From assembly GCF_030695125.1 (NCBI RefSeq), contig NZ_JAUYTP010000030.1, forward strand, positions 86,334 to 150,333: 64,000 nucleotides of DNA. Direction: 5' to 3'. The notes beneath the pieces are model-generated. The model worked only from the letters and a program-made list of their open reading frames with translations, was not told the DNA's origin and ran no database searches. The translations under genes and the position numbers were made by a program. This stretch comes from Allobosea sp. (GTDB lineage: Bacteria; Pseudomonadota; Alphaproteobacteria; Rhizobiales; Beijerinckiaceae). Positions 26,167-35,253 of this stretch are shown here, piece after piece (within the stretch, counting starts at the first letter, position 1; each line of letters opens with the position of its first letter).

Positions 26167-27074
26167 GACTTGTCTCCGAAGAAGGCGATAAATTCGGCAG
26201 CGACGAGATCGGGGATCTCCTCGGCCAGATAATGCCCGCCGGGCAGGCTGCGGCCTTGGACGTTCTCCGCGCGCAGGCGCCAGAGCGCCAGCGGATCGAA
26301 GCACTTGCCGATGATGCCGTTCTCGCCCCAGAGCGCGAGCAGCGGCTGCGTCAGCTTGCGGCCGCCATCCTCGTCGTCATGGCGGATGTCGATGGTGGCG
26401 GCAGCGCGATAATCCTCGCAAGAGCCATGGATGGTCCGCGGATCGGCAAAGCAGCGCAGATATTCCGCCAGCGCCTCGGGCGCGAACGGCTTCAGGCCCG
26501 CGGCGCCGGAGCCGCATTTCTTGCGCCAGTAGGCCGTCGGATCCGCCCCGATCATCTTCTCCGGAAAGGGCGCCGGCTGGATCAGGAAGAACCAGTGCCA
26601 ATAGGCGCGGGCGAAGGCGTCGGTGGTGCCTTCATACATCTCGCGCGTCGGCGCAATGTCGAGCGTGGCGAGCCTGGTCACGCGCTCGGAATGGTCGAGC
26701 GCCAGGCGATGGGCGACGCGGGCGCCGCGGTCATGCGCGCCGACCATGAAACGCTCATGGCCGAGCGACGTCATGACCTGCGCCATGTCGAGCGCCATGG
26801 CGCGCTTGGAATAGGGGAAGTGCTCGGCGTCGGTCAGCGGCTTGTCGCTGTCGCCATAACCGCGCAGATCGGCGCAGACCAGGGTGAAGCGGTCCTTCAG
26901 GCGCTCCGCCAGCTTGTGCCAGAGCACATGGGTCTGCGGATAGCCGTGGAGCAGCAGCAAAGCCGGCCCCTGCCCGCCCGTGCGCACCCGGACGCGCGCG
27001 CCCGACGTGGAAACGTCGAGCAGGCGGAAGCCGGGAAAGAGGCTGTCGGCGACGGGGAGATCGGTGAGGGCCAT
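26163..27074 (-). CDS. Alpha/beta hydrolase, haloacetate dehalogenase-like
   Basis: A 303-residue alpha/beta-fold hydrolase with an aspartate nucleophile: Asp115 in GAHDRGARVAHRLALDH, the motif of fluoroacetate/haloacetate dehalogenases and of soluble epoxide hydrolases. Other matches are HGYPQTHVLWHK (oxyanion region, residues 43-54), ADLRGYGDSDKP (68-79) and catalytic His281 in GGHYLAEE. The HDRGARV context favours haloacetate dehalogenase, which turns a haloacetate into glycolate, but the true substrate is unproven. Start at 27074 is chosen for family alignment, with a weak ribosome site. It is coupled to the downstream dehydrogenase gene by an ATGA overlap. Confidence 0.85.
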   Translation of the reverse strand: MALTDLPVADSLFPGFRLLDVSTSGARVRVRTGGQGPALLLLHGYPQTHVLWHKLAERLKDRFTLVCADLRGYGDSDKPLTDAEHFPYSKRAMALDMAQVMTSLGHERFMVGAHDRGARVAHRLALDHSERVTRLATLDIAPTREMYEGTTDAFARAYWHWFFLIQPAPFPEKMIGADPTAYWRKKCGSGAAGLKPFAPEALAEYLRCFADPRTIHGSCEDYRAAATIDIRHDDEDGGRKLTQPLLALWGENGIIGKCFDPLALWRLRAENVQGRSLPGGHYLAEEIPDLVAAEFIAFFGDKS

Positions 27075-27174
27075 GGGCGCCACTTCGGGGTCATGCAATA
27101 GGAAGCGCGTACGCTGAATCCCGGGGGATTGCGCGCAGCGATTATTACACAATCCAGATCAATGGTGGTGACGC

Positions 27175-27266
27175 GTCATTCTCGGGCTGCGCCACGCGCA
27201 GACCCGAGAATCTCAGGACGAGAGAGGGCTGGTTTCCGAGATGCTCGGGTCAAGCCCGAGCATGAC
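27175..27266. repeat. Dispersed palindromic intergenic repeat, copy 3
   Basis: Runs from GTCATTCTCGGGC to GCCCGAGCATGAC. Two hairpins are visible: CTCGGGC...GACCCGAGAAT, and ATGCTCGGGTCAAGCCCGAGCAT, which is nearly perfect. It lies between pheT and the hydrolase gene and may end the pheST transcript. Confidence 0.75.
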
Positions 27267-27273
27267 GCTGCCC

Positions 27274-29697
27274 CTACCCCCGCAGCGCCGCGCCGTAGCG
27301 CTTTGCCATCTCCGCCACGATCCTGGCGCCCACCGCCTCGATCTCGGCCTCGGTCAGCGTCTTCTCGACCGGCTGGAGCGTGACCGCGAGCGCGACCGAC
27401 TTCTTGCCGGGTTCGACGCCAACGCCTTCGTAGAGGTCGAAGACCGAGACGTCAGAGATCAAAGCGCGGTCGGCGTTCTGGGCCGACTTGACCATCTCGC
27501 CGGCGGCGGTTGCCTTATCGACGATGAAGGCGAAGTCGCGCGTCACCGGCTGGAAGCCGGACAGGCTGAGCTTCGGCTTGACCTTGGTCGGCTTGAACTT
27601 CGGCAGCGGCAGCGCGTCGAGATGGATCTCGAAAGCGACCAGCGGGCCCTTGACGTCGAGCGCCTTGAGGATGCGGGGATGAACCTCGCCGAAGGCGCCG
27701 ATCACGCCCTTGGGGCCGAAGCGCAGCGTCGCCGAACGGCCGGGATGGGCCCAGTCCGGCCCGCCGGGCACGATCTGGAGACCGCCCGTCGGGACGCCGA
27801 GCCCCGACAGCAGCGCCATCACGTCGGCCTTGGCGTCGAAGGCGTCGACGGCTTGCGCCGCGCCGTCCCAATGCCGGCCGGCGCCGTCGAGCTTCGCCGT
27901 GCCCCGGCGCAGGCCGGCGGCGGCGATCAGCTGGCCTTCCGGCTGGTCGCTCTGGAAGATCTGCCCGACCTCGAACAGCGCGACATCGCCCTGCCCGCGA
28001 TCGGCATTGGCCTGGGCCGCGCGGATCAGGCCGGGCAGCAGCGAGGGCCGCATATCCGAGAGATCGGCCGCGATCGGATTGGCGAGCACGAGCTGGCGGG
28101 AGCCGCCGCCGAACAGCTTCGCCTGGTCGTGCGAGATGAAGGACCACGTCACGGCCTCGACCATGCCGCGGCTGGCGAGCAGGCGCTTGGACGAGCGGGT
28201 GCGCTTCTGCAGCACGGTAAGCACCGGCTTGATCACCTCGCCGGTGATGCGCGGCAGCGGCGTCGCGACGACGCGATCGAGCCCGGCGATGCGCAGGATC
28301 TCCTCGACGAGATCGGCCTTGCCGCCGATATCGGCGCGCCAGGAGGGGGGCGCGACCTTGACCCGCTCGCCCGGCCCCGAGACATGGAAACCCAGCGAGG
28401 TCAGCGCCAGTTTCATCTCGACGACCGGCAGATCGAGCCCGGTCAGCCGCTTGACCTCGGCCCAGGGCAGATCGATCGCGCCCGGGCTTTCGGGCAGTTC
28501 GCCGGCGAAGACCATCTGCGAGGCTTCGCCGCCGCAGAGGTCGATGATCATCGCGGTCGCGAGATCGAGGCCCGGCCGGCAGAAATCGGGATCGACGCCG
28601 CGCTCGAAGTGGTAGCGCGCATCCGAGGTGATGCCGAGCGCGCGGCCCGAGCGAGCGATGTTGAGCGGGTCCCACAGCGCGCTCTCGACCAGCACGTCGG
28701 TGGTGCCCTCGTCGCAGCCCGAGGCCTCGCCGCCCATGATGCCGGCGATCGATTCCACGCCGGCGTCGTCGGCGATGACAACCTGCTCGTCGCTCAGCGT
28801 ATAGGTCTTGCCGTCGAGCGCGACGATGGTTTCACCGGCTCGCGCCCGGCGCACGACGAGATCGCCCTTGACCTTGGCGGCGTCGAAAACGTGAAGCGGC
28901 CGGTTGCGGTCGAGCGTCATGAAGTTGGTGATGTCGACCAGCGCGTTGATCGGGCGCAGGCCGACGGCGCGCAGCCGCGCCTGGAGCCATTCCGGCGAGG
29001 GCCCGTTCCTGACGCCCCGCACCAGCCGCAAGCCGAAGGCCGGGCAGAGCGCCTTGTCATCGGCGGCGAAATCGAGCCGGACTTCGACCGGGCATGGAAA
29101 GGAACCGCGAACCGGCAGGATCGACGGGGATTTCAGCTTGCCGAGATCGACGGCGGCGAGATCGCGCGCGATGCCGGCGACGCCGAGCGCGTCAGCCCGG
29201 TTGGGCGTCACGGCAATCTCGATGACCGGATCGCTGAGGCCGGCATAGGCGGCGTAGGACTGGCCGACGGGGGCATCGTCGGGCAGGTCGATGATGCCGT
29301 CATGGTCCTCGGAGAGCTGCAGCTCGGCGGCCGAGCAGAGCATGCCGTTGGATTCGACGCCGCGGATGACGCCCTTGCCGAGCGTGATGTCCTTGCCGGG
29401 AATATAGGTGCCGGGCGGGGAGAAGACGCTCTTCATGCCGGTGCGGGCATTGGGCGCGCCGCAGACGACCTGCACGGGCTCACCCGCGCCGGTGTCGACC
29501 ATGCAGACGCGCAGGCGATCGGCATTGGGATGCTGCTTGGCGTCGATCACATAGGCCACGGTGAAGGCGGCGAGCGCCTTGGCCTTGTCCTCGATGCCCT
29601 CGACCTCGAGCCCGACGCGGGTCAGGGCCTCAGTGATGGCCTCGACCGTGTCGGTCGTGTCGAGATGATCCTTCAACCAGGACAGGGTGAACTTCAT
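27274..29697 (-). CDS. pheT: Phenylalanine-tRNA ligase beta subunit
   Basis: An 807-residue PheT, half of the alpha2-beta2 enzyme charging tRNA-Phe. Domains in order: the small N-terminal [14 protein letters not shown] region, the tRNA-binding OB fold (about 40-150, with [19 protein letters not shown]), the B3/B4 editing domain (about 210-390, with [18 protein letters not shown]), B5 (about 405-475), the catalytic-like core, and the FDX-ACB anticodon-binding domain at the C-terminus (from about 712, [13 protein letters not shown]). Full length. The start overlaps the stop of an inserted glycosyltransferase gene as ATGA, so the usual pheS-pheT adjacency is broken. Confidence 0.98.
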   Translation of the reverse strand: MKFTLSWLKDHLDTTDTVEAITEALTRVGLEVEGIEDKAKALAAFTVAYVIDAKQHPNADRLRVCMVDTGAGEPVQVVCGAPNARTGMKSVFSPPGTYIPGKDITLGKGVIRGVESNGMLCSAAELQLSEDHDGIIDLPDDAPVGQSYAAYAGLSDPVIEIAVTPNRADALGVAGIARDLAAVDLGKLKSPSILPVRGSFPCPVEVRLDFAADDKALCPAFGLRLVRGVRNGPSPEWLQARLRAVGLRPINALVDITNFMTLDRNRPLHVFDAAKVKGDLVVRRARAGETIVALDGKTYTLSDEQVVIADDAGVESIAGIMGGEASGCDEGTTDVLVESALWDPLNIARSGRALGITSDARYHFERGVDPDFCRPGLDLATAMIIDLCGGEASQMVFAGELPESPGAIDLPWAEVKRLTGLDLPVVEMKLALTSLGFHVSGPGERVKVAPPSWRADIGGKADLVEEILRIAGLDRVVATPLPRITGEVIKPVLTVLQKRTRSSKRLLASRGMVEAVTWSFISHDQAKLFGGGSRQLVLANPIAADLSDMRPSLLPGLIRAAQANADRGQGDVALFEVGQIFQSDQPEGQLIAAAGLRRGTAKLDGAGRHWDGAAQAVDAFDAKADVMALLSGLGVPTGGLQIVPGGPDWAHPGRSATLRFGPKGVIGAFGEVHPRILKALDVKGPLVAFEIHLDALPLPKFKPTKVKPKLSLSGFQPVTRDFAFIVDKATAAGEMVKSAQNADRALISDVSVFDLYEGVGVEPGKKSVALAVTLQPVEKTLTEAEIEAVGARIVAEMAKRYGAALRG

Positions 29698-30881
29698 GAG
29701 CGTCCGTCACTTCTCGTCATTGCATGGGACATCGGGGCCGGCGCGGCGTTGAGCTCGTCCTCCCCGTCCGTCTTGATCTTCATGGCGTTGCCACGCCAGC
29801 TCACCTCGCGGGCGACGAAGGCATAGGCCCAGACGCCGGGAAAGATGATGTCGCGGATCAGCAGCGCCAGCGGCATGCGCCAGGAGCCGTACCAGCCGAC
29901 GCCGCGCGCGAACGCCAGTTCGCCAGCGTACCAGGGCAGCAGAACCAGAACGGGCGCAAGCCAGGCAGACCACCCGAAGGCCGGCAGCGCGATGGCCGCC
30001 GCCAGCACCGCCAGCAGCGGGCCGGACAGGATTTCGGGCATGAAGAAGGGCAGGAAGGTGACGCGCCGCAGCCGCGCCCAGCGGAACTGGCGCTGGACGA
30101 CGTCATGCAGGCTGCGCTGCCCTAAAGGCTGCTCGAAGGGCTGGCCGACGAGGTGGACATGCTTGCCGGCGCGGCGCACGAGCTTCGTCGCCGCCGCATC
30201 CTCGGCGATCTCCTCGCCGAGAACGGCGATGCCGCCCTGGGCGTCGAGGAAGGGCTTGTTCCAGAGCATCGACTTGCCCTGGGCGAAGCCGAAGCCGCAG
30301 GCCTCGCCCGCGAACTGCCAGCGCGCCTGGAAGGTGTTCAGGAAGGCGCATTCCAGCTCGGACCAGAAGCCGAACGGCCGCGAGCCCACCGGCGTCGAGC
30401 AGACGAGCCCGGTCTCCTCCCCCCAGGAGGCGAGCATGCGCTGGATGTAATCCCTGGGCATCAGCACGTTGGAATCGGCGAGGATGACCCAGTCGGTCTG
30501 CGCCGCCTCCCAGCCCTTGACGCAGTTGTTGAGCTTGGGATTGGCGCTGACCGGCACATCGCCGGTCACCAGCTGCGCGCGATCGGCGCCATAGCGCCCG
30601 ATCAACTCCTCGATCAGCGGCACGATCGGATCGTCCGCATCGGCAACGGCGAAGATCGTGACGTAGTCGGGATAATCCAGTTCGAGCCCCGAGATCGCGG
30701 TCTCGCGGCTGAAGGCCTCGATGCCGCGCAAGGGGCGCACGATCGTCACCGGCGGCAGCGCGTCGAGCAGGGCCGTGCGCCGATCCTTGCGACGCAGGCG
30801 CACGAGCGCGATCGCCTGGCAGAGCAGGTTCGTGGCGACGAGAAACGCCGCAAACAGCCCCGCCACGGCCGCGAAGCTCAT
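29694..30881 (-). CDS. GT21 ceramide-glucosyltransferase/HpnI-like glycosyltransferase
   Basis: A 395-residue membrane glycosyltransferase of family GT21. An N-terminal helix (3-25) is followed by a GT-A domain with [13 protein letters not shown] (about 45), AVADADDP (D2 motif), LADSNVLMP and EEIAED, and the Q..RW motif in QRQFRWARL near 265. Three or four C-terminal helices follow. Members include ceramide glucosyltransferases and HpnI, which adds GlcNAc to bacteriohopanetetrol. The acceptor here is probably a membrane lipid; which one is not decided by sequence. It sits between pheS (25-base gap) and pheT (four-base overlap), which is unusual. Confidence 0.88.
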   Translation of the reverse strand: MSFAAVAGLFAAFLVATNLLCQAIALVRLRRKDRRTALLDALPPVTIVRPLRGIEAFSRETAISGLELDYPDYVTIFAVADADDPIVPLIEELIGRYGADRAQLVTGDVPVSANPKLNNCVKGWEAAQTDWVILADSNVLMPRDYIQRMLASWGEETGLVCSTPVGSRPFGFWSELECAFLNTFQARWQFAGEACGFGFAQGKSMLWNKPFLDAQGGIAVLGEEIAEDAAATKLVRRAGKHVHLVGQPFEQPLGQRSLHDVVQRQFRWARLRRVTFLPFFMPEILSGPLLAVLAAAIALPAFGWSAWLAPVLVLLPWYAGELAFARGVGWYGSWRMPLALLIRDIIFPGVWAYAFVAREVSWRGNAMKIKTDGEDELNAAPAPMSHAMTRSDGRS

Positions 30882-30906
30882 CGCGTCACCCTGGTCACGG
30901 CCGCGC

Positions 30907-31989
30907 TCACGACGACAGGCCGCCGGTCAGCGTCGGCAGGTCGAGCGGGCGGAAGCCGTAATGCTGCAGCCAGCGCACATCCGCTTCGAAGAAGGGCCGC
31001 AGATCCGGCATGCCGTATTTCAGCATGGCGATGCGGTCGATGCCCATGCCCCAGGCGAAGCCCTGGTAGATTTCGGGATCGACGCCGCAGTTGCGCAGGA
31101 CATTGGGGTGGACCATGCCGCAGCCGAGGATCTCGAGCCAGTCCTCGCCCTCGCCGAAGCGGATCTCGCCGCCCTTGCGCGAGCACTGGATGTCGACCTC
31201 GACCGAGGGCTCGGTGAAGGGGAAGAAGGACGGCCGGAAGCGCATCTTGACCGTGTCGATCTCGAAGAAGGCCTTGCAGAACTCCTCGAGCACCCATTTC
31301 AGGTGGCCCATATGCGCCTTCTTGTCGATCACCAGCCCCTCGACCTGATGGAACATCGGCGTGTGCGTCTGGTCGGAATCCATCCGGTAGGTGCGGCCGG
31401 GGCAGATCACGCGGATCGGCGGCTGCTGGGCCAGCATGGTGCGGACCTGGACCGGGGAGGTGTGGGTGCGCAGCAGCTTGCGCTCGCCATTCGCGTCGGG
31501 GGCGAAGAAGAAGGTGTCGTGCATCTCGCGGGCCGGATGGCCGACGGGGAAGTTCAGCTTGGTGAAGTTGAGGTCGTCGGTCTCGACATCGGGCCCCTCG
31601 GCGATCGAGAAGCCCATATCGCCGAAGATCGCGGTGATCTCGTCGATGACCTGGCTGATCGGGTGGATGCGGCCGCGCGCCTCGGGCCCCTCGCGCACCG
31701 GCAGCGAGACGTCGATCGTCTCGGAGGCGAGCCTGGCCTCGAGCGCCGCTTCACTGAGCGCATCCTTGCGGGCCGACAGCGCGGTCTGAACCTGGTCGCG
31801 CAGGCCGTTGATCAGCGGGCCCTTCTCCTTGCGCTCGTCTGGCGTCATGGCGCCCAGCGTCTTGAGCAGGGCCGAGATCGAGCCGGCCTTGCCGAGCGCG
31901 GCGATCCTGATCTGCTCCAGCGCGGCTTCGTCCTGCGCGCTGGCGATCTCGGCGAGGAGGCTCGCGCCCAAGTGATCGATCTCGTTCAT
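30907..31989 (-). CDS. pheS: Phenylalanine-tRNA ligase alpha subunit
   Basis: A 360-residue PheS, the catalytic class II subunit that activates Phe and charges tRNA-Phe. The N-terminal coiled-coil arm (residues 1-100) precedes the catalytic core: [19 protein letters not shown], then motif 2 around [15 protein letters not shown] and [20 protein letters not shown], the [16 protein letters not shown] segment, and motif 3 in [16 protein letters not shown] near residue 320. The ATG at 31989 (MNEIDHL) is the family start; the frame is open nine codons further. It is first in a pheS-GT21-pheT operon and divergent from the secreted-protein cluster at 32118. Confidence 0.98.
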   Translation of the reverse strand: MNEIDHLGASLLAEIASAQDEAALEQIRIAALGKAGSISALLKTLGAMTPDERKEKGPLINGLRDQVQTALSARKDALSEAALEARLASETIDVSLPVREGPEARGRIHPISQVIDEITAIFGDMGFSIAEGPDVETDDLNFTKLNFPVGHPAREMHDTFFFAPDANGERKLLRTHTSPVQVRTMLAQQPPIRVICPGRTYRMDSDQTHTPMFHQVEGLVIDKKAHMGHLKWVLEEFCKAFFEIDTVKMRFRPSFFPFTEPSVEVDIQCSRKGGEIRFGEGEDWLEILGCGMVHPNVLRNCGVDPEIYQGFAWGMGIDRIAMLKYGMPDLRPFFEADVRWLQHYGFRPLDLPTLTGGLSS

Positions 31990-32117
31990 GCCTGCTCTGG
32001 TCCGTTTGCGAGGCATCTTCTAGGGTGTCGCCAGCCGCGATGCTAGAGGCAATCACGCCGGCAAAGCAGGCCGGCGCGCGCAAAACCGGGGGTTTTGACG
32101 ATGAGGAACGTGCTCGC

Positions 32118-32588
32118 ATGACAGCCTTGTCGCAATGGCTCGGACGGCCGAGCGCCAGAGCCCTCCGACGGCTGGCGGCTGCTGCGAGCCTGCTCGGCGC
32201 CGCACTGACGGGCCCGGCGCTGGCGCAGGACGGCCGGCGCGTCAGTGTCACCGGCGAGATCGCCGACAGCTGGTGCACGATCAGCGGGCTGATGTTCGCA
32301 AAGGGCACGGCGCATCACCAATGCGCGGTCTGGTGCGCGCTGGGCGGTATTCCCGTCGCCATTCGTGACGCGGAGGGCGCGCTCTACTTGATCCTGCGGA
32401 TCGGCGACGACACTGACAGCGCCGCCAATCCCCGCATCGCCCGCATCGCGACCCACGAGGTCACGGTGAATGGCGAGCTGCTCGAGCGCGACGGGGTGAA
32501 ACACCTGCTCGTGGACCAGATCGCCGACGACAAGGGCGTGATCAACCTGACCCATGACGAACACGGCATCCAGCCGTTCGGGAACTGA
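32118..32588 (+). CDS. Secreted cysteine-containing protein of unknown function (SCO-linked, gene 1)
   Basis: A 156-residue exported protein. The signal peptide has RRLAAAASLLGAALTG and a cleavage site after ALA near residue 37. The mature part contains three cysteines in a tight cluster: EIADSWCTISG, then HHQCAVWCALGGIPV about 17 residues on. The HHxC and CxxxC spacing suggests a metal or thiol site. The rest is beta-rich. I recall similar small alphaproteobacterial proteins but no named family. The start at 32118 follows GAGGA. It heads a plus-strand cluster with a second Cys-rich secreted protein and an SCO protein, which points to copper handling; that is inference. Confidence 0.75.
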   Translation: MTALSQWLGRPSARALRRLAAAASLLGAALTGPALAQDGRRVSVTGEIADSWCTISGLMFAKGTAHHQCAVWCALGGIPVAIRDAEGALYLILRIGDDTDSAANPRIARIATHEVTVNGELLERDGVKHLLVDQIADDKGVINLTHDEHGIQPFGN

Positions 32589-32636
32589 GGCGATGGGACG
32601 GATCGTCGGCGTGCATCCCGCCTCCCATAAAGCAGT

Positions 32637-32729
32637 GTCATCCCGGGCGAAGCGCAGCGCAGACCCGGGATCCACTCCGGAATGGTTCAGGAATGGATCC
32701 CGGGTCTCCCTGCGGTCGCCCGGGATGAC
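32637..32729. repeat. Dispersed palindromic intergenic repeat, copy 4
   Basis: Starts GTCATCCCGGGCGAAGCGCA and ends CGCCCGGGATGAC, with CCGGAATGGTTCAGGAATGG and GGATCCCGGGTCTCC inside. It is the closest match to copy 1. It lies inside the secreted-protein/SCO cluster, and its right arm contains the ATG at 32725 that best fits as the start of the next gene. Confidence 0.8.
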
Positions 32730-33264
32730 CGCGTCGAGGGTGCCAGCAGCAATCACGGCACTTTCCGGAATGGTCATGTTTTGCGCTGCTGCGGGTTTCG
32801 CCCAGGCCGCCGAGCCCTGGGGCATTCCCCATGAAAAGCCGCTCGTGCTGAAGGGACGCGTCGTCGATGCGCTATGCCATCTCAAGGGCGTCTGCGCGCC
32901 CGATTGCGGCGCCGGCAAGCGCCAGCTCGGCATCCTCGAGGCCAATGGCCGCTTCCGGCTGGTCGGCAAGGGGCAGGTCGATTTCGCCGGGGCTGCGCCC
33001 GATCTCGCCGGCTTCTGCGGCCGGGAGGTCGAGGCCGACGGGCTCTTGATCGAGAACCCCGCGATCACGCTATTCTTCGCGCAGGGCGTCCGGGAGGCCG
33101 GCAGCACCGCCCCCTTCACGCCGACGGAGCGCTTCAAGACGCAATGGGAGGCCCGCAACGGCGCCGCGCCGGAATGGTGGCGCGCCGATCCGGAGTCGAA
33201 TGCGATCATCGCCGAGACCGGCCCGCTCGGCATCAAGGGCCTCCTGCCCAAGCCGAAGCCCTGA
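32725..33264 (+). CDS. Secreted cysteine-rich protein of unknown function (SCO-linked, gene 2)
   Basis: A 179-residue exported protein. The ATG at 32725 gives a plausible signal peptide (MTASRVPAAITALSG, then MVMFCAAAGFAQA) with cleavage before AEPWG. The mature protein has KPLVLKGRVVDALCHLKGVCAPDCGAGKR split across a Cys cluster near residues 52-62 and a fourth mature-region Cys in AGFCGREVEADGL near 95. The VxGxVVDxxC pattern echoes the preceding gene, so the two may be distant relatives. The ATG lies in the right arm of the palindromic repeat, and there is no clear ribosome site; later starts at 32740 (GTG) and 32770 (ATG) are possible. The SCO gene follows after eight bases. Confidence 0.65.
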   Translation: MTASRVPAAITALSGMVMFCAAAGFAQAAEPWGIPHEKPLVLKGRVVDALCHLKGVCAPDCGAGKRQLGILEANGRFRLVGKGQVDFAGAAPDLAGFCGREVEADGLLIENPAITLFFAQGVREAGSTAPFTPTERFKTQWEARNGAAPEWWRADPESNAIIAETGPLGIKGLLPKPKP

Positions 33265-33272
33265 GCGCGAGG

Positions 33273-33881
33273 ATGCGGGCAAGCCCGACGCGACGCGCTC
33301 TGCTGGCCGGGCTCGCCGCCGGCTGGAGCCTGCCGGCGCTGGCGCAGCATCACGGCCATGCCGCGCCCTCCCCGCGGCCCGATCCGCTGGCGGGACGCTT
33401 CGGCGGGCCGTTTGCGCTGATCGACCACAGCGGGAAGGCCGTCAGCGACGGCGACTTCCGTGGCCGCTTCATGCTGGTCTATTTCGGCTTCACGCGCTGC
33501 ACCGACACCTGCCCGATCGACCTGCCGACGATCGTGCAGGCGCTGGACGGCCTCGGCCCGCTGGCGGACCGCGTCGCGCCGCTCTTCGTCACGGTCGATC
33601 CCGCCCATGACACGCCGCCGGTGCTGGCGGCCTATGTCGCCGCGTTCCACCCGGCGCTGATCGGGCTGAGTGGCAGCGAGGCGCAGATCGCGGCGGTCGC
33701 GAAGGCCTACAAGGTGCATCGCCGCAAGCTCACGCTGCCGCATCACGCTCCCGGCGAGCACAGCGTCGACCATGGCTCGCTGACCTATCTGATGGACCAC
33801 GAGGGGCGTTTCCTGACGCTCCTGCCGCACAAGACCGGCGCGGATCGCATGGTGGCCGTATTGCGGAGCTATCTGGCGTAA
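33273..33881 (+). CDS. SCO1/SenC family copper-binding thioredoxin-fold protein
   Basis: A 202-residue SCO protein. The signal peptide contains twin arginines (TRRALLAGLAAG) and ends near ALAQ, before an HHGHA stretch. The thioredoxin fold carries the CxxxC copper site in FTRCTDTCPIDLP near residue 80 and the third ligand His in EHSVDHGSLTYLMD near residue 166. SCO proteins deliver copper to, or reduce, the CuA centre of cytochrome oxidase; some act as periplasmic thiol-disulfide reductants. The twin-Arg stretch is weak as a Tat signal. No oxidase genes are in the window. The clustering with two Cys-rich secreted proteins suggests a dedicated copper or redox relay. Confidence 0.9.
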   Translation: MRASPTRRALLAGLAAGWSLPALAQHHGHAAPSPRPDPLAGRFGGPFALIDHSGKAVSDGDFRGRFMLVYFGFTRCTDTCPIDLPTIVQALDGLGPLADRVAPLFVTVDPAHDTPPVLAAYVAAFHPALIGLSGSEAQIAAVAKAYKVHRRKLTLPHHAPGEHSVDHGSLTYLMDHEGRFLTLLPHKTGADRMVAVLRSYLA

Positions 33882-33912
33882 GGCTGGGACAGCCCCACCG
33901 GATTCGCAAGAC

Positions 33913-34692
33913 ATGCCCGACAAGACAGACATGCCCGACAGCACAGCGCAGAAGGCCTCGCCCTCCTATCGCCTGGCGGCGCTCGACCCCGACTTCATCC
34001 TCGGCGATTCGACGCGCGGCGTGCGCTTTATGCTCGAATACCAGAAAGCCGAGGACCACTTGCGCGCCCGCGGCATCCTCTCGACGATCGTCGTCTTCGG
34101 CTCGGCGCGGGTGCGCGAGGGCCAGCCCTGGTACGAGGCGGCGCGCGCCTTCGCCAAGCTCGCCTCGCAGCGCGGCGGGGCGCTGGCGGCGAGCGAACTC
34201 GGCCGCGACCATGTCATCGCCACCGGCGGCGGGCCCGGCATCATGGAGGCGGCCAATCGCGGTGCGACGGAGGCCGGCGCGCTCTCGATCGGCTTCAACA
34301 TCACGCTCCCGCACGAGCAGGAGCCCAATGCCTGGTCGACGCCCGACCTGACCTTCCGCTTCCATTATTTCGCGATGCGCAAGATGCATCTGGCGATGCG
34401 GGCGGCGGCGCTGGTCGTCTTCCCCGGCGGCTTCGGCACGCTCGACGAACTCTTCGAGATCCTGACGCTGGTGCAGACCGGCAAGATGCGCCCCGTCCCG
34501 ATCGTGCTCTACGACCGGGCCTACTGGCAGGCGCTGCTGAACCTCGAGGTGATGGCGCAGGCCGGGCTGATCCGGACGCGGGACATCGCCCTCTTCGCTT
34601 ATGCCGACACGCCCGACGAAGCCTATGCGCGCATCGTCGAGGGCGCGGGCGACAACTGGCGGCCGGCGACGGAGGATGGCGTCCAGACGTGA
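33913..34692 (+). CDS. LOG family protein (lysine decarboxylase-like Rossmann fold)
   Basis: A 259-residue member of the LOG family, whose characterised members release free cytokinin bases from nucleoside monophosphates or hydrolyse nucleotide 5'-monophosphates. The two signatures are present: ATGGGPGIMEAANRGATEAG near residue 101 and PGGFGTLDELFE near residue 174 (PGGxGTxxE). It has a longer N-terminus than the plant-type enzymes, with a polar leader of about 35 residues. It lies 31 bases after the SCO gene on the same strand but has no obvious functional link. Cytoplasmic. The physiological substrate is unknown. Confidence 0.9.
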   Translation: MPDKTDMPDSTAQKASPSYRLAALDPDFILGDSTRGVRFMLEYQKAEDHLRARGILSTIVVFGSARVREGQPWYEAARAFAKLASQRGGALAASELGRDHVIATGGGPGIMEAANRGATEAGALSIGFNITLPHEQEPNAWSTPDLTFRFHYFAMRKMHLAMRAAALVVFPGGFGTLDELFEILTLVQTGKMRPVPIVLYDRAYWQALLNLEVMAQAGLIRTRDIALFAYADTPDEAYARIVEGAGDNWRPATEDGVQT

Positions 34693-34700
34693 GCATCCGC

Positions 34701-34777
34701 GTCATGCTCGGGCGAAGACCCGAGCATCTCCTTCAAGGGATTCTCGGGTCTTCGCTTCGCTACGCCCGAGAATGACG
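34701..34777. repeat. Dispersed palindromic intergenic repeat, copy 5
   Basis: Contains ATGCTCGGGCGAAGACCCGAGCAT, a near-perfect hairpin, then TTCTCGGGTCTTCGC and CGCCCGAGAATGAC. It lies between the convergent LOG and rplT genes, just outside the rplT terminator. Related to copy 3. Confidence 0.75.
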
Positions 34778-34790
34778 ACAGTGAACAGAC

Positions 34791-34820
34791 AAAAAAGGCC
34801 GGCATCGCTGCCGGCCTTTC
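34791..34820 (-). terminator. Rho-independent terminator of rpmI-rplT
   Basis: Stem AAAGGCCGGCA / TGCCGGCCTTT with loop TCGC, followed on the minus strand by a run of T. It lies about 25 bases past the rplT stop. Confidence 0.9.
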
Positions 34821-34844
34821 CGTATCTTATCGAAGCCCGAAAGC

Positions 34845-35225
34845 TCAGGCGGCCTGGGCCTGCGGCTCGGCGGCGAGCGCGGCCTTGACCATTTCGACCA
34901 CCGCCGTGAACGAGGCGGCATCGTCGATGGCCATCGCCGACAGGGTCTTGCGGTCGAGCTCGATGCCGGCCTTGTGCAGGCCGTTGATGAACACCGAATA
35001 GACCAGGCCATGCTCACGCACGGAGGCGTTCAGGCGCTGGATCCAGAGCGCGCGGAACGAGCGCTTCTTGTTCTTGCGGTCGCGATAGGCGTACTGCATC
35101 GAGCGATCGACGGCCGCCTTGGCGGCGCGGATCGTGTTCTTGCGGCGGCCATAGAAGCCCTTGGCGGCCTTGAGTGTCTTCTTGTGCTTGGCATGGGACG
35201 TTACGCCCCGTTTCACGCGAGCCAT
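34845..35225 (-). CDS. rplT: 50S ribosomal protein L20
   Basis: A 126-residue L20, essential for early 50S assembly and bound to 23S rRNA domain I. The N-terminal extension is basic ([20 protein letters not shown]), followed by [20 protein letters not shown], and [17 protein letters not shown] near residue 60. The Ala-rich C-terminal tail (AAEPQAQAA) is longer than in E. coli. It follows rpmI after 28 bases and ends at its own terminator, so pheS is not co-transcribed. Confidence 0.99.
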   Translation of the reverse strand: MARVKRGVTSHAKHKKTLKAAKGFYGRRKNTIRAAKAAVDRSMQYAYRDRKNKKRSFRALWIQRLNASVREHGLVYSVFINGLHKAGIELDRKTLSAMAIDDAASFTAVVEMVKAALAAEPQAQAA

Positions 35226-35253
35226 GTTCGATCTCCGGAAAGGTTAGGGGGCG

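Noticed and set aside
27241..29826. An 861-codon open frame on the plus strand opposite pheT
   Set aside because: It lies exactly antisense to a clear PheT with all domains, has Arg/Gly/Asp-rich composition and no ribosome site. Long antisense frames are expected at this GC content.
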